Origin: Palsa-459 sp035510855
GTDB lineage: Bacteria; Actinomycetota; Acidimicrobiia; Acidimicrobiales; RAAP-2
Length of the DNA stretch: 14,780 bases
Direction of reading: 5' to 3'
Assembly: GCA_035510855.1 (NCBI GenBank)
Contig: DATKGG010000066.1
Location: 1-14,780, forward strand
Both the position numbers and the translations under genes were made by a program. Below are positions 5,247 through 12,359 of the stretch, one piece after another. The notes below the pieces were generated by a model. That model had not been told where the DNA came from, searched no databases, and was given only the letters and a program-made list of their open reading frames with translations. Each line of letters starts with the position of its first letter. Position 1 is the stretch's first letter.

Positions 5247-6629
5247 ATGACGCGTCGTCGAAGGTCGCGCGACCTTCCACATCGACACAGCCCAAATGGT
5301 GACTCGCTCGACGAGCTCGGCAAGCAGATCGACGCGGGAGGGCCCATGGCTGCAACCGGTGCACCCGCGTCCACCGGCAGGCTCGACGAGCTGGGTCGTC
5401 AGATCGAGAGCAAGCGAGGTCGACACTCGCATCGCCGCAGGCGGCGCACTCGCCGCATCGTGGTCGGCTCGGTGGTCGCGGTCAGTGTCCTGATCGCCGC
5501 GGCCGCCGGGGGATCGTGGTACTACACCTACGAGAAGTACAAGGCACTGCAGAACCCAACATTGTGCGGGACAGTGAAGAAGGTCTGTGATGCCGAGATT
5601 CCCGGCAAGCCCTTCAACGTCCTCGTCATCGGGTCGGACTCGCGTGCCGGGCTTACAGGCCAGGTCGCGGCTGAGACGGGTGCTGGGAGCGTCTCAGGAC
5701 AGAGGTCCGACGTCGTGCGGATCTTCCACGTCAACCCCCAGGCAGGGACCATCAGCGTCGTGTCGATCCCGCGCGACACCGTTGTCACGCTGCTCGCGAA
5801 CCAGGGCCTCTACGGGAACTTCAACCGGATCAACGTCAACTACTCGAACGGACCGGCGCTGCTCGTTCGCACGATCGAGGCGAACTTCGGGATCCCGATC
5901 AACCATGTTGTCCAGGTCGGCTTTGGCGGCCTGATCGGCGCGGTCGACGCGCTCGGGGGGATCTACATGTACTTCCCGTACCCCTCGCTCGATCACTACT
6001 CGTCGCTGGACATCACGCACACCGGGTGCCAGCTGATCAACGGCGTCCAGGCACTGGCAGTCGCGAGGAGCCGGCACTTCGAGTACTTCCAGAACGGTTC
6101 CTGGCAGTACGACGGGACGAGCGACTTCGGGCGCATCGACCGCCAGGACCAGTTCATGCGAGCGCTCCTACTTCGCGCGGAATCGCTCGGCTTCGATCCG
6201 CTGAGCATCGCCAACTTCCTGTCCGCGATCCCGAAAGGCATCCAGATCGACGACACGTTCGGCTACGAGGAACTTGTCGGCCTCGGGCTCAAGTTCCGCC
6301 ACTTCAACCCAAAGGCGCTCGCGGCCTACACGCTCCCGACCTACGGGGTGAACAGCACGTCGCTCGGCGACGTGCTCTTCGTGGACCAGCCAACAGCCCA
6401 GCAGCTCTTGGTCAAGGTGTTCGGCCAGGTCGGCACCCTCGGGGGACTGGGAGAGCCCACGAACCCTCCGCCCACGCAGTACTTCTCGACCCCCGAACCG
6501 CCCGCGGTCGCGACGCCGACAGTCCCGCACCACACGACCTCGACGATTGCGCACGTCACGACGACCACCGCACCGCTGCACACCGAGCCGGGGTACACCT
6601 TCAATCCCACGGCCTGCCGGCCGAAGTGA
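5247..6629 (+). CDS. LytR-CpsA-Psr (LCP) family cell-wall glycopolymer ligase
   Basis: The 460-residue protein belongs to the LCP family, which attaches glycopolymers such as arabinogalactan or teichoic-acid-like chains from a lipid carrier to peptidoglycan, outside the membrane. A basic cytoplasmic tail (RRRRRTRR) precedes one transmembrane segment (71-89). The extracellular LCP domain runs from about 121 to 365. Visible motifs are NVLVIGSDSRAG (Asp131, Arg133), RSDVV, SVVSIPRD (Arg176, Asp177), NRINVNY, ARSRH and FGRIDRQDQF, the usual phosphate-binding Arg/Asp set. A Thr/Pro-rich stalk (406-447) ends the protein. The cytoplasmic tail repeats LDELG[KR]QI at 21-28 and 46-53, a 25-residue period. 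Start: ATG 5247; GTG 5220 would add nine residues but lies in a hairpin. The stop is 4 nt from the convergent sufU stop. It is unlikely to be part of the SUF system. Confidence 0.93.
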   Translation: MTRRRRSRDLPHRHSPNGDSLDELGKQIDAGGPMAATGAPASTGRLDELGRQIESKRGRHSHRRRRRTRRIVVGSVVAVSVLIAAAAGGSWYYTYEKYKALQNPTLCGTVKKVCDAEIPGKPFNVLVIGSDSRAGLTGQVAAETGAGSVSGQRSDVVRIFHVNPQAGTISVVSIPRDTVVTLLANQGLYGNFNRINVNYSNGPALLVRTIEANFGIPINHVVQVGFGGLIGAVDALGGIYMYFPYPSLDHYSSLDITHTGCQLINGVQALAVARSRHFEYFQNGSWQYDGTSDFGRIDRQDQFMRALLLRAESLGFDPLSIANFLSAIPKGIQIDDTFGYEELVGLGLKFRHFNPKALAAYTLPTYGVNSTSLGDVLFVDQPTAQQLLVKVFGQVGTLGGLGEPTNPPPTQYFSTPEPPAVATPTVPHHTTSTIAHVTTTTAPLHTEPGYTFNPTACRPK

Positions 6630-6633
6630 TGGC

Positions 6634-7092
6634 TTAGGCGTCCATCTCGACGAGCGCCTGGGCGAGCGTGTTCCACGCAAGCGTCGCGCACTTGATCCGC
6701 ACCGGAAACTTCACGACGCCCTGCAGGGCGGCCAGCTCGCCGAGCTTGCGCACGTCGATGGGCTCATCGGCATCTGGGTCGTCCTCCTCGGCGACGGTCA
6801 TCATCCGCTTGAACGACCGCATCGCGACCTTCGCGTCGTCGAGCGACTTCCCCTTGACCACGCCGGTCATGAGCGACGCCGAGGACTGCGAGATCGAGCA
6901 GCCGTGGCCGTCGACCCTCACGTCCTCGATGACGTCGTCGGCGACGACGATCGTGAGGACGATCTCATCGCCGCACAGCGGGTTGTAGCCCTCGGTGCGG
7001 TGCGCAGGCGGGGTCGGCAGCTCGCCGCGGTTCCGCGGCGAGCGGTAGTGGTCGAGGATGATCTCTCGGTACAGGTCTTCGAGGTCGTCCAT
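6634..7092 (-). CDS. sufU: SufU, zinc-dependent sulfurtransferase for SufS
   Basis: The 152-residue protein is SufU, which accepts persulfide sulfur from SufS and passes it to the SufBCD scaffold. The zinc ligands are visible: Cys40 and Asp42 in NPLCGDEIVL, Cys65 in GHGCSISQSSASLM and Cys135 in IKCATLAWNTL. The stretch between Cys65 and Cys135 (VVKGKSLDDAK through KLGELAALQGVVKFPVR) includes the insert that separates SufU from IscU. The start ATG (7090-7092) lies 4 nt after the sufS stop, so the genes form an operon in the order sufC2-sufS-sufU. No sufT homologue follows; instead the LCP gene converges. SufS/SufU pairing is typical of Firmicutes and Actinobacteria. Confidence 0.96.
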   Translation of the reverse strand: MDDLEDLYREIILDHYRSPRNRGELPTPPAHRTEGYNPLCGDEIVLTIVVADDVIEDVRVDGHGCSISQSSASLMTGVVKGKSLDDAKVAMRSFKRMMTVAEEDDPDADEPIDVRKLGELAALQGVVKFPVRIKCATLAWNTLAQALVEMDA

Positions 7093-7096
7093 TGCG

Positions 7097-8332
7097 TCAG
7101 CCGAACATCCCGAGGGCATGCTCGATGCCGCTCAGGAGAGAGTCGACGTCGCGCTCGACCGAGTATGGACCGAAGCTCACTCGTGCGGTCGCGGGCACGC
7201 CGAGTCGTCGCATGAGGGGCTTGGCGCAGTGGTGGCCCGGTCGGACGCAGACCCCATGGCGGTCGAGCACCTGGGCCAGGTCGTGGGCGTGGACGCCCTC
7301 GAGCTCTATTGAGAGCACGCCGCCGCGGTCCACGAGGTCCTGGGGGCTGTACACACGAACCTTGTCGCCGAACTGGGAGCCGAGCCGCTCGAGCGCGTAG
7401 CCGGTGAGCTCGAGGTCGTGCGCGGCGACCGCGTCCATTCCGAGCGAGCGTAGGTACCGCACGGCCGCGGCGAGGCCGACGGCCTCGGCGATCGGCGGGG
7501 TGCCCGCCTCGAATCGATGCGGCGCATCGGCGGGCTTGAAGCTGTCGAGCCTGACGTCGAGGATCATCCCGCCTCCGCCGAGGAACGGGGGCATGGAGGC
7601 CAGGAGCTCCGCGCGTGCCCACAGCACGCCGATCCCGGTCGGCCCGAGCATCTTGTGCGCGCTGAAGCACGCGACGTCGACGCCGAGGTCGACGACGTCC
7701 ATCGGCGCGTGACCGACGAGCTGGGCCGCGTCGATGGCGATGAGCGCACCCGCGGCGTGGGCAGCGTCGGCGATCGTGCGGATCGGAGGAATCGTGCCGA
7801 GTACGTTGGACATCGCGGTGATGGAGACCAGGCTGGCCCCCGCGAGCGTCTCGTCGAGGCGAGTCAGGTCCAGGCGGAACTGGTCCGTGACACCGAGGTA
7901 GCGCAGCTCGATGCCCCGCTCCTCTTTCAGCTGGAGCCACGGGACGATGTTCGCGTGGTGCTCCATCTCGGTCAGCACCACGACGTCGCCCTCGCCCAGG
8001 ACTGATGCCCCCCAGGCCCTGGCGAAGAGGTTGAAGGACTCGGTCGCGTTCTTCGTGAACACGATCTCCTTGTCCGGGTGCGGCGCGCCGATGAACGAGC
8101 CCACCGACCGACGTGCGAGCTCGTAGGCCTCCGTTGCCTCCTCGGCGATCTGGTAGACGCCGCGGTGGACGTTCGTGTGCGTCCGCTCGTAGTAGCGCGA
8201 CATCGCCTCGATCACCGATCGTGGCGCGAGCGAGGACGCAGCGGAGTCGAGGTACGCCATCTCGAGTCCGTGGACGGTCCGTTGTAGCTCGGGGACGTCG
8301 CGGCGGACCCGTTCGGGATCGAAGCGCTTCAT
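7097..8332 (-). CDS. sufS: SufS, group II cysteine desulfurase
   Basis: The 411-residue protein is the PLP-dependent cysteine desulfurase that takes sulfur from L-cysteine, giving alanine and an enzyme persulfide. Features seen: N-terminal YLDSAASSLAP (27-37); His125 in TEMEHHAN, which stacks on PLP; Asp201 in AIDAAQ; the PLP lysine Lys227 in FSAHKMLGPTG; and the persulfide cysteine Cys369 in RPGHHCAKPLMRRLG. The length is normal for SufS. Its ATG overlaps the sufC2 stop as ATGA (8329-8332), giving translational coupling, and sufU follows after 4 nt. The SufU gene next to it is the expected sulfur acceptor. Confidence 0.97.
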   Translation of the reverse strand: MKRFDPERVRRDVPELQRTVHGLEMAYLDSAASSLAPRSVIEAMSRYYERTHTNVHRGVYQIAEEATEAYELARRSVGSFIGAPHPDKEIVFTKNATESFNLFARAWGASVLGEGDVVVLTEMEHHANIVPWLQLKEERGIELRYLGVTDQFRLDLTRLDETLAGASLVSITAMSNVLGTIPPIRTIADAAHAAGALIAIDAAQLVGHAPMDVVDLGVDVACFSAHKMLGPTGIGVLWARAELLASMPPFLGGGGMILDVRLDSFKPADAPHRFEAGTPPIAEAVGLAAAVRYLRSLGMDAVAAHDLELTGYALERLGSQFGDKVRVYSPQDLVDRGGVLSIELEGVHAHDLAQVLDRHGVCVRPGHHCAKPLMRRLGVPATARVSFGPYSVERDVDSLLSGIEHALGMFG

Positions 8333-9087
8333 CGGGAGGCGGCCTTCACCGCGTCGTAGCCGTGCGCGTCGATCTCGGCTGCCAGCGAGGCGTCGCCCGA
8401 CGCGACAATCCGCCCGTCGACGAGGACGTGCACGAAGTCGGGGACGAGCTCTTCGAGGAGTCGCAGGTAGTGGGTGACGACCAGCACGGCCATCGCAGGG
8501 CGCAGCGCGTGCACGGTGCGCACCCCGCTCGCCACGATTCGCAGCGCGTCGATGTCAAGCCCAGAGTCGGTCTCGTCGAGGATCGCCACGTCGGGCTCCA
8601 AGAGCGCGAGCTGCAGGATCTCGTTGCGCTTGCGCTCGCCGCCCGAGAATCCCTCGTTCAAGTAGCGCTCGGCGAAGGCACGGTCCATCCCGAGGCGGTT
8701 CAGCCACTCATCGAGGGAGAGCCGGACCTCGAGGACCGACAGGTCTGTGACGCCGGTCCTGGCTGAGATCGCCTGACGCAGGAACTGGACGACCGAGATG
8801 CCCGGTATCGCCTCGGGGTGCTGGAAGGCGAGAAACACGCCGAGCCGTGCTCGATCCTCGGGCGCAAGCGGCGTGAGGTCCACGCCGCGGAGGAGGATCT
8901 GGCCGCTCGTCAGCTCGTACTCGGGGCTTCCCATCACGATCGAGGCGAGCGTCGACTTGCCCGCACCATTCGGGCCCATGAGCGCGTGGATCTCGCCTTC
9001 GCCGACGACGAGGTCGATTCCCCGCAGGATCTCGACGCCATCGGCCGCGCAGCTCACGTCGCGCAGCTCGAGCAGGCGTTCGGTCAC
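8329..9087 (-). CDS. sufC: SufC, SUF complex ABC ATPase, copy 2 (canonical)
   Basis: The 252-residue protein is a textbook SufC. Walker A is GPNGAGKST (38-46), the Q-loop AFQHPEAIPG (87-96), the signature FSGGERKRNEILQL (147-160), Walker B VAILDETDSGLDIDAL (167-182), and the switch histidine is His206 in VVTHYLRLL. It is closer to the family consensus than the copy at 4481-5197. The start is GTG 9085-9087 with no Shine-Dalgarno; a TAGGCT hexamer ends 6 nt upstream, suggesting a leaderless mRNA. It heads the sufC2-sufS-sufU operon and is divergent from the DinB/MDMPI-like gene. Presence of a second sufC in the same locus is unusual; this copy may be the main SufBCD motor, or the two may serve different SufB/SufD forms. 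Confidence 0.95.
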   Translation of the reverse strand: MTERLLELRDVSCAADGVEILRGIDLVVGEGEIHALMGPNGAGKSTLASIVMGSPEYELTSGQILLRGVDLTPLAPEDRARLGVFLAFQHPEAIPGISVVQFLRQAISARTGVTDLSVLEVRLSLDEWLNRLGMDRAFAERYLNEGFSGGERKRNEILQLALLEPDVAILDETDSGLDIDALRIVASGVRTVHALRPAMAVLVVTHYLRLLEELVPDFVHVLVDGRIVASGDASLAAEIDAHGYDAVKAASR

Positions 9088-9093
9088 CGACCG

Positions 9094-9099
9094 AGCCTA
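9094..9099 (-). promoter_or_regulatory. Candidate -10 box for leaderless sufC2-sufS-sufU mRNA
   Basis: On the minus strand this reads TAGGCT (pattern TANNNT), followed by 6 nt and then the GTG start of sufC2. No ribosome binding site lies in those 6 nt. No convincing -35 box is seen; the inverted repeat 9107-9128 lies where the spacer and -35 region would be. Confidence 0.4.
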
Positions 9100-9106
9100 C
9101 CGGTGG

Positions 9107-9128
9107 GTCTCGAATCAGCACTCGAGAC
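9107..9128. promoter_or_regulatory. Inverted repeat at the sufC2 promoter, candidate operator
   Basis: Perfect 7-bp arms, GTCTCGA and TCGAGAC, are separated by 8 nt. The element spans the spacer and -35 region of the predicted sufC2 promoter. A 22-bp dyad at that position suits an Rrf2- or ArsR-type dimer; the Rrf2 gene at 14400 is a possible candidate regulator. Confidence 0.45.
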
Positions 9129-9216
9129 AGAGAGCCCGTCGCCCCCGGGGTGCGGCGCGGCGACCGGGTTGTACGGGTCGACACCATGCGCCAGACTCCT
9201 CGCGGGAGGGGGCCCG

Positions 9217-9756
9217 GTGTCCAGCACGCTTGAGCGCTACGACGTTGCGGTGTCGGATTTCCGACTTCGGCTTGAGCCGCTGGCACCGTCAGAGTTCTCG
9301 CGGCCGTCGCCGTGTGAGGGGTGGACGGCCGGCGACCTGGTCGACCACACCATTGGCGCAGTGACCTTGGTCTCGGGCCTCGTCGGCGATCGCGTCCCCG
9401 ACGACATGACCGCGAGTTTCACCGAGCACTACGACCGCGCGACGGACGACCTGCGAGCCAAGGTCGCCGATCCGGTCTTGGGCGCGACCGTCGTGGAGAG
9501 CCCCTTTGGCACGCTGGCGCTCAAGCAGCTGGTGAGCAGCATCGTCGTGCACGACCTGCTCGTGCACACCTGGGATCTCGCGCGGGCGACGGACGGTGAC
9601 GAGCGACTCAATGTGGAGCTCGTCGCGCATACCTACGAGCACATGTCGCCGCTCGACGACGTGCTGCGCGAGCACGGCTTCGCGAAGAAGGTCGACGCGC
9701 CCGACGGCGCGGACGCCCAGACGCGGCTGCTCTGCTTCCTCGGCCGCAAGCCCTAG
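9217..9756 (+). CDS. DinB/MDMPI-like protein (TIGR03086-type)
   Basis: The 179-residue protein looks like the actinobacterial TIGR03086-type proteins related to the mycothiol-dependent maleylpyruvate isomerase metal-binding domain (DinB-like four-helix fold). Support comes from SPCEGWTAGDLVDHTIGA (31-48) and VHDLLVHTWDLARATDG (111-127), two hallmark segments. Likely metal ligands are His44 and His117, with Asp113 at the place where the true isomerase has Glu. The start is GTG 9217, with GGGAGGGG a few bases upstream; no longer in-frame start with a ribosome site is apparent. The family is mostly of unknown function, with thiol-dependent transferase activity suspected. It is divergent from sufC2 and convergent with the metallo-hydrolase gene. 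The protein ends soon after the fold, lacking any extra SCP-like domain. Confidence 0.85.
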   Translation: MSSTLERYDVAVSDFRLRLEPLAPSEFSRPSPCEGWTAGDLVDHTIGAVTLVSGLVGDRVPDDMTASFTEHYDRATDDLRAKVADPVLGATVVESPFGTLALKQLVSSIVVHDLLVHTWDLARATDGDERLNVELVAHTYEHMSPLDDVLREHGFAKKVDAPDGADAQTRLLCFLGRKP

Positions 9757-9769
9757 GAGATCACTGCGC

Positions 9770-10378
9770 CTACCAGCCTCGCTCGACCCACTCGTCCAGG
9801 GACGGGCGCTCCGTGCCGATCGTCGTCATCGCACCGTGCCCCGGCAGCACGATCGTCGCGTCAGGGTACGCCGTGTAGAGCCGCTCGCTGATCGATCGGA
9901 TGATCGTCGAGAAGTCGCCGAGCTCGGTCTCAGTGTTGCCCGGGCCGCCCGGGAACAGCGTGTCGCCCGTGAACAGCAGCGGCGTGTCCTCGACCGCGAA
10001 GCAGATCGACCCTGGCGTATGTCCGGGGGTGTGCACGGTGCGGATCCGCACGCGGCCCACCTCCAAGACGTCGTCGTCCTCGAGCAGCAGGTCGTAGCTG
10101 TCGAGCATGGCGGCGTCTTCCTTGCGCACGGCGACCTCGTAGCCCGCGTCTCGCACCGCGCCGACAGCCTGGACGTGGTCCCAGTGGCCATGGGTCTCCA
10201 CGACGGAGCGAACTCCCAGGACCTGGCACATCTCCAAGAGGCGCTCGTGCTCGTTCGCGGCGTCGATCAGGAGCGCCTCGCCCGTGCGACGGCAGCGGAC
10301 GACGAACACGTTGTTGTCGACCGGCCCGACGACCACGCGGTGCACCTCGACGGCGGCGTCCTCCCAGATCCGTTCCAC
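9770..10378 (-). CDS. Metallo-beta-lactamase-fold hydrolase, glyoxalase II-like
   Basis: The protein (202 residues from GTG 10378) has the full metal-binding set of the metallo-beta-lactamase fold: THGHWDH (His63, His65, Asp67, His68), HTPGHTPGS (His120), FTGDTLF (Asp139) and LPGHG (His181). The N-terminal VVVGPVDNNVFVV and the PGGPGNTE stretch resemble actinobacterial glyoxalase II-like hydrolases, which split thioesters such as acyl-glutathione or acyl-mycothiol. The substrate here is inferred only. GTG starts exist at 10393, 10387 and 10378. The last has GAGGG 8 nt upstream and is chosen; 10393 would add five residues. It is divergent from the acyl-CoA dehydrogenase gene, and its stop lies 13 nt from the convergent DinB-like gene. 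Confidence 0.88.
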   Translation of the reverse strand: MERIWEDAAVEVHRVVVGPVDNNVFVVRCRRTGEALLIDAANEHERLLEMCQVLGVRSVVETHGHWDHVQAVGAVRDAGYEVAVRKEDAAMLDSYDLLLEDDDVLEVGRVRIRTVHTPGHTPGSICFAVEDTPLLFTGDTLFPGGPGNTETELGDFSTIIRSISERLYTAYPDATIVLPGHGAMTTIGTERPSLDEWVERGW

Positions 10379-10412
10379 GCCCTGCACCCTCACAGTGTCG
10401 CAGGAGCCCCGG

Positions 10413-10441
10413 TTGTCCGTGCAGGTGGGGTCTGGTAAGAA
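10413..10441 (+). promoter_or_regulatory. Weak candidate promoter of the acyl-CoA dehydrogenase gene
   Basis: TTGTCC (10413-10418) and TAAGAA (10436-10441) are separated by 17 nt, matching four and three of six consensus bases. A start near 10448 would give a leader of about 43 nt ending with the GAGG ribosome site. The gap 10379-10490 between the divergent genes shows no clear palindrome. Confidence 0.3.
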
Positions 10442-10490
10442 CCGGAGCCACGCCCGGGTCGACTCGCGCGCCAACGAATCGAGGACAGAG

Positions 10491-11606
10491 ATGAATTTCG
10501 GCTTCAGCGAGGAGCAAGAGGAGCTGCGTCGGCAGGTTCGGCGATTCCTCGAGGAGAAGTCACCCGAGACCGAGGTCCGCCGCCTCATGGCGACGACCGA
10601 GGGCTACGACGAGGCGGTCTGGCGCCAGATGGCCGACCAGCTCGGCCTCCAGGCAATGATCATCCCCGAGGCCCACGGCGGCGCGGGCTTCGGCTTCGTC
10701 GAGCTCGAGGTGGTCCTCGAGGAGATGGGCGCGGCCCTCTTGTGCGCCCCGTACTTCTCCACGGTCGCCCTCGCGACCAACGCGCTCCTCACGGCGAACG
10801 ACGAGGTCGCGATGAAGCAGTGGCTGCCGTCGATCGCCTCAGGCGACACGATCGCGACACTCGCGCTCACCGAGGACTCGGGGCGCTGGGAGCTCGACGC
10901 CGTGACGACGTCGGCGAAGAAGGCCAACGACACCTGGACGCTGTCGGGCCACAAGAGCTTCGTCATCGACGGGCACACCGCCGGTTTGATCCTTGTCGCG
11001 GCGCGCACGGGCGCTGGGCTCAGCCTCTTCGCGGTCGAGGGCGACGCGTCGGGCTTGACAAAGACACCGCTCGCGACGATGGACCAGACGCGCAAGCAGG
11101 CCCGCCTCGAGTTCGCCGACACGCCCGCGACGCTCGTCGGCCGCGACGGCGACGCGGCCCCTGGGCTTGAAAAGACGCTGCAGCTCGCCGCGGTCGCGCT
11201 CGCCGCCGAGCAGGTCGGCGGCGCGCAGCGCGTGCTCGACAACGCCGTCGACTACGCGAAGAACCGAATGCAGTTCGGCCGTCCAATCGGCAGTTTCCAG
11301 GCGATCAAGCACAAGTGTGCGGACATGCTGTTGCAGGTCGAGTCCGCGAAGTCCGCGGCGTACTACGGCGCGTGGGCCGCGGCCACCGACGACGAGGAGC
11401 TCGCACTCGCCGCCAGCCTTGCCAAGTCCTACTGCTCGGAGGCGTACTTCCACTGCGCGGCCGAGAACATCCAGATCCACGGGGGGATCGGCTTCACGTG
11501 GGAGCATCACGCGCACCTGTACTTCAAGCGCGCGAAGAGCTCCGAGCTGCTGCTGGGGGACCCTGCGTACCATCGCGAGCTGCTCGCCCAGCGACTGGGC
11601 ATCTAG
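10491..11606 (+). CDS. Acyl-CoA dehydrogenase family flavoprotein
   Basis: The 371-residue protein has the three-part acyl-CoA dehydrogenase fold, an FAD enzyme that forms the trans-2 double bond in acyl-CoA. Seen are the N-terminal helical domain, ATLALTEDSG (122-131) at the flavin/substrate strand, RMQFGRPIGSFQAIKHKCADM (259-279) for FAD binding, and NIQIHGGIGFTWEHHAHLYFKRA (326-348) for the FAD adenine part. By hand alignment the usual catalytic Glu of medium-chain enzymes falls on Leu in SSELLLGD (about 351-357), and the alternative Glu of isovaleryl-type enzymes falls on Ala near 233. Actinobacterial heteromeric enzymes with one non-catalytic subunit show such losses, but no partner gene is adjacent. 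The ATG 10491 has GAGG 6 nt upstream. The alpha/beta hydrolase follows after 6 nt, suggesting an operon. Confidence 0.93.
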   Translation: MNFGFSEEQEELRRQVRRFLEEKSPETEVRRLMATTEGYDEAVWRQMADQLGLQAMIIPEAHGGAGFGFVELEVVLEEMGAALLCAPYFSTVALATNALLTANDEVAMKQWLPSIASGDTIATLALTEDSGRWELDAVTTSAKKANDTWTLSGHKSFVIDGHTAGLILVAARTGAGLSLFAVEGDASGLTKTPLATMDQTRKQARLEFADTPATLVGRDGDAAPGLEKTLQLAAVALAAEQVGGAQRVLDNAVDYAKNRMQFGRPIGSFQAIKHKCADMLLQVESAKSAAYYGAWAAATDDEELALAASLAKSYCSEAYFHCAAENIQIHGGIGFTWEHHAHLYFKRAKSSELLLGDPAYHRELLAQRLGI

Positions 11607-11612
11607 CACTTC

Positions 11613-12359
11613 GTGCCGATCTCCGAAGAGGTCCCAGGAGCTTCCGGGACGCTCTCGGTCGTCGTCGCGAACCCGCCGTCGCGGCCCGCTGAGGGCCGAT
11701 GCCTGCTCGTCTGCCACGGGCTGCCGCTCACGAGGGGCGGCGGCCGCACCGCGGCGGGCACCTTGCCCGAGCTCGCCGACCACCTCGCCGCTGAGTCCGG
11801 GTGGGTCGTCGCGTCGTGCTCGCTGTCCGGCGTGGGCGACAGCCCTGGCACGTTCTCGGGACCCCATTGGCGAGAGGACCTCTCGGCCGTCGTCGACCAC
11901 CTCCTTGTCGAGCACCCGCGGCTGTGGCTGGGCGGCTTCGGCTTCGGCGGCGCGCTCGCCCTTGACCACGCGGCCGATGACGATCGGATCCGCGGCGTCG
12001 CGACGTTTGCCACGCCCGTCGACGTCGCCGCATGGGCGGGCACCCCGGAGCGATTCCACGCCGCGGTCATGGCGTCCGGCGCAGTCGACCGCACCGTGCC
12101 GCTCGACGACCCTGAGACGCTCGCCAAGGGCGTCTTTTCGATCGAGCCGCTCGTCTCGGTCGCGAGGGTGCCGCCGCGGCGCGTGCTGGTGGTCCACGGC
12201 GCCGACGACCCGATCGTCCCGGTCGATGCCGCGCGCCAGCTCGTGACCGCCGCGCTCGGGCACGCCGAGCTCCGCGTCATCCAAGGAGCGGGGCACTGGC
12301 TGCGCTCTGATCCGAGGATGGTGGCCACGCTCATCGGCTGGCTCGACCGGAATCGCTAG
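11613..12359 (+). CDS. Alpha/beta-hydrolase fold protein lacking the nucleophile Ser
   Basis: The 248-residue protein has an alpha/beta-hydrolase layout: oxyanion-strand LLVCHGLPLT (31-40), nucleophile elbow LGGFGFGGALAL (106-117), acid strand VVHGADDPIVP (Asp199) and the His loop GAGHWLRSD (His228). The elbow normally reads G-x-S-x-G; here the central residue is Gly110 (codon GGC 11940-11942, one base from AGC Ser). The triad therefore lacks its nucleophile while acid and His remain. It could be a non-hydrolytic binding protein, use another chemistry, or reflect a sequencing difference. GTG 11613 starts 6 nt after the dehydrogenase stop. Its stop overlaps that of the convergent thiE in a CTAG palindrome. 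Confidence 0.85.
   Translation: MPISEEVPGASGTLSVVVANPPSRPAEGRCLLVCHGLPLTRGGGRTAAGTLPELADHLAAESGWVVASCSLSGVGDSPGTFSGPHWREDLSAVVDHLLVEHPRLWLGGFGFGGALALDHAADDDRIRGVATFATPVDVAAWAGTPERFHAAVMASGAVDRTVPLDDPETLAKGVFSIEPLVSVARVPPRRVLVVHGADDPIVPVDAARQLVTAALGHAELRVIQGAGHWLRSDPRMVATLIGWLDRNR

Noticed and set aside
10379..10588. N-terminal extension of the metallo-hydrolase to 272 residues
   Set aside because: It would overlap the start of the acyl-CoA dehydrogenase gene, and the extra residues do not look like the fold. GTG starts near 10378-10393 fit the family length.
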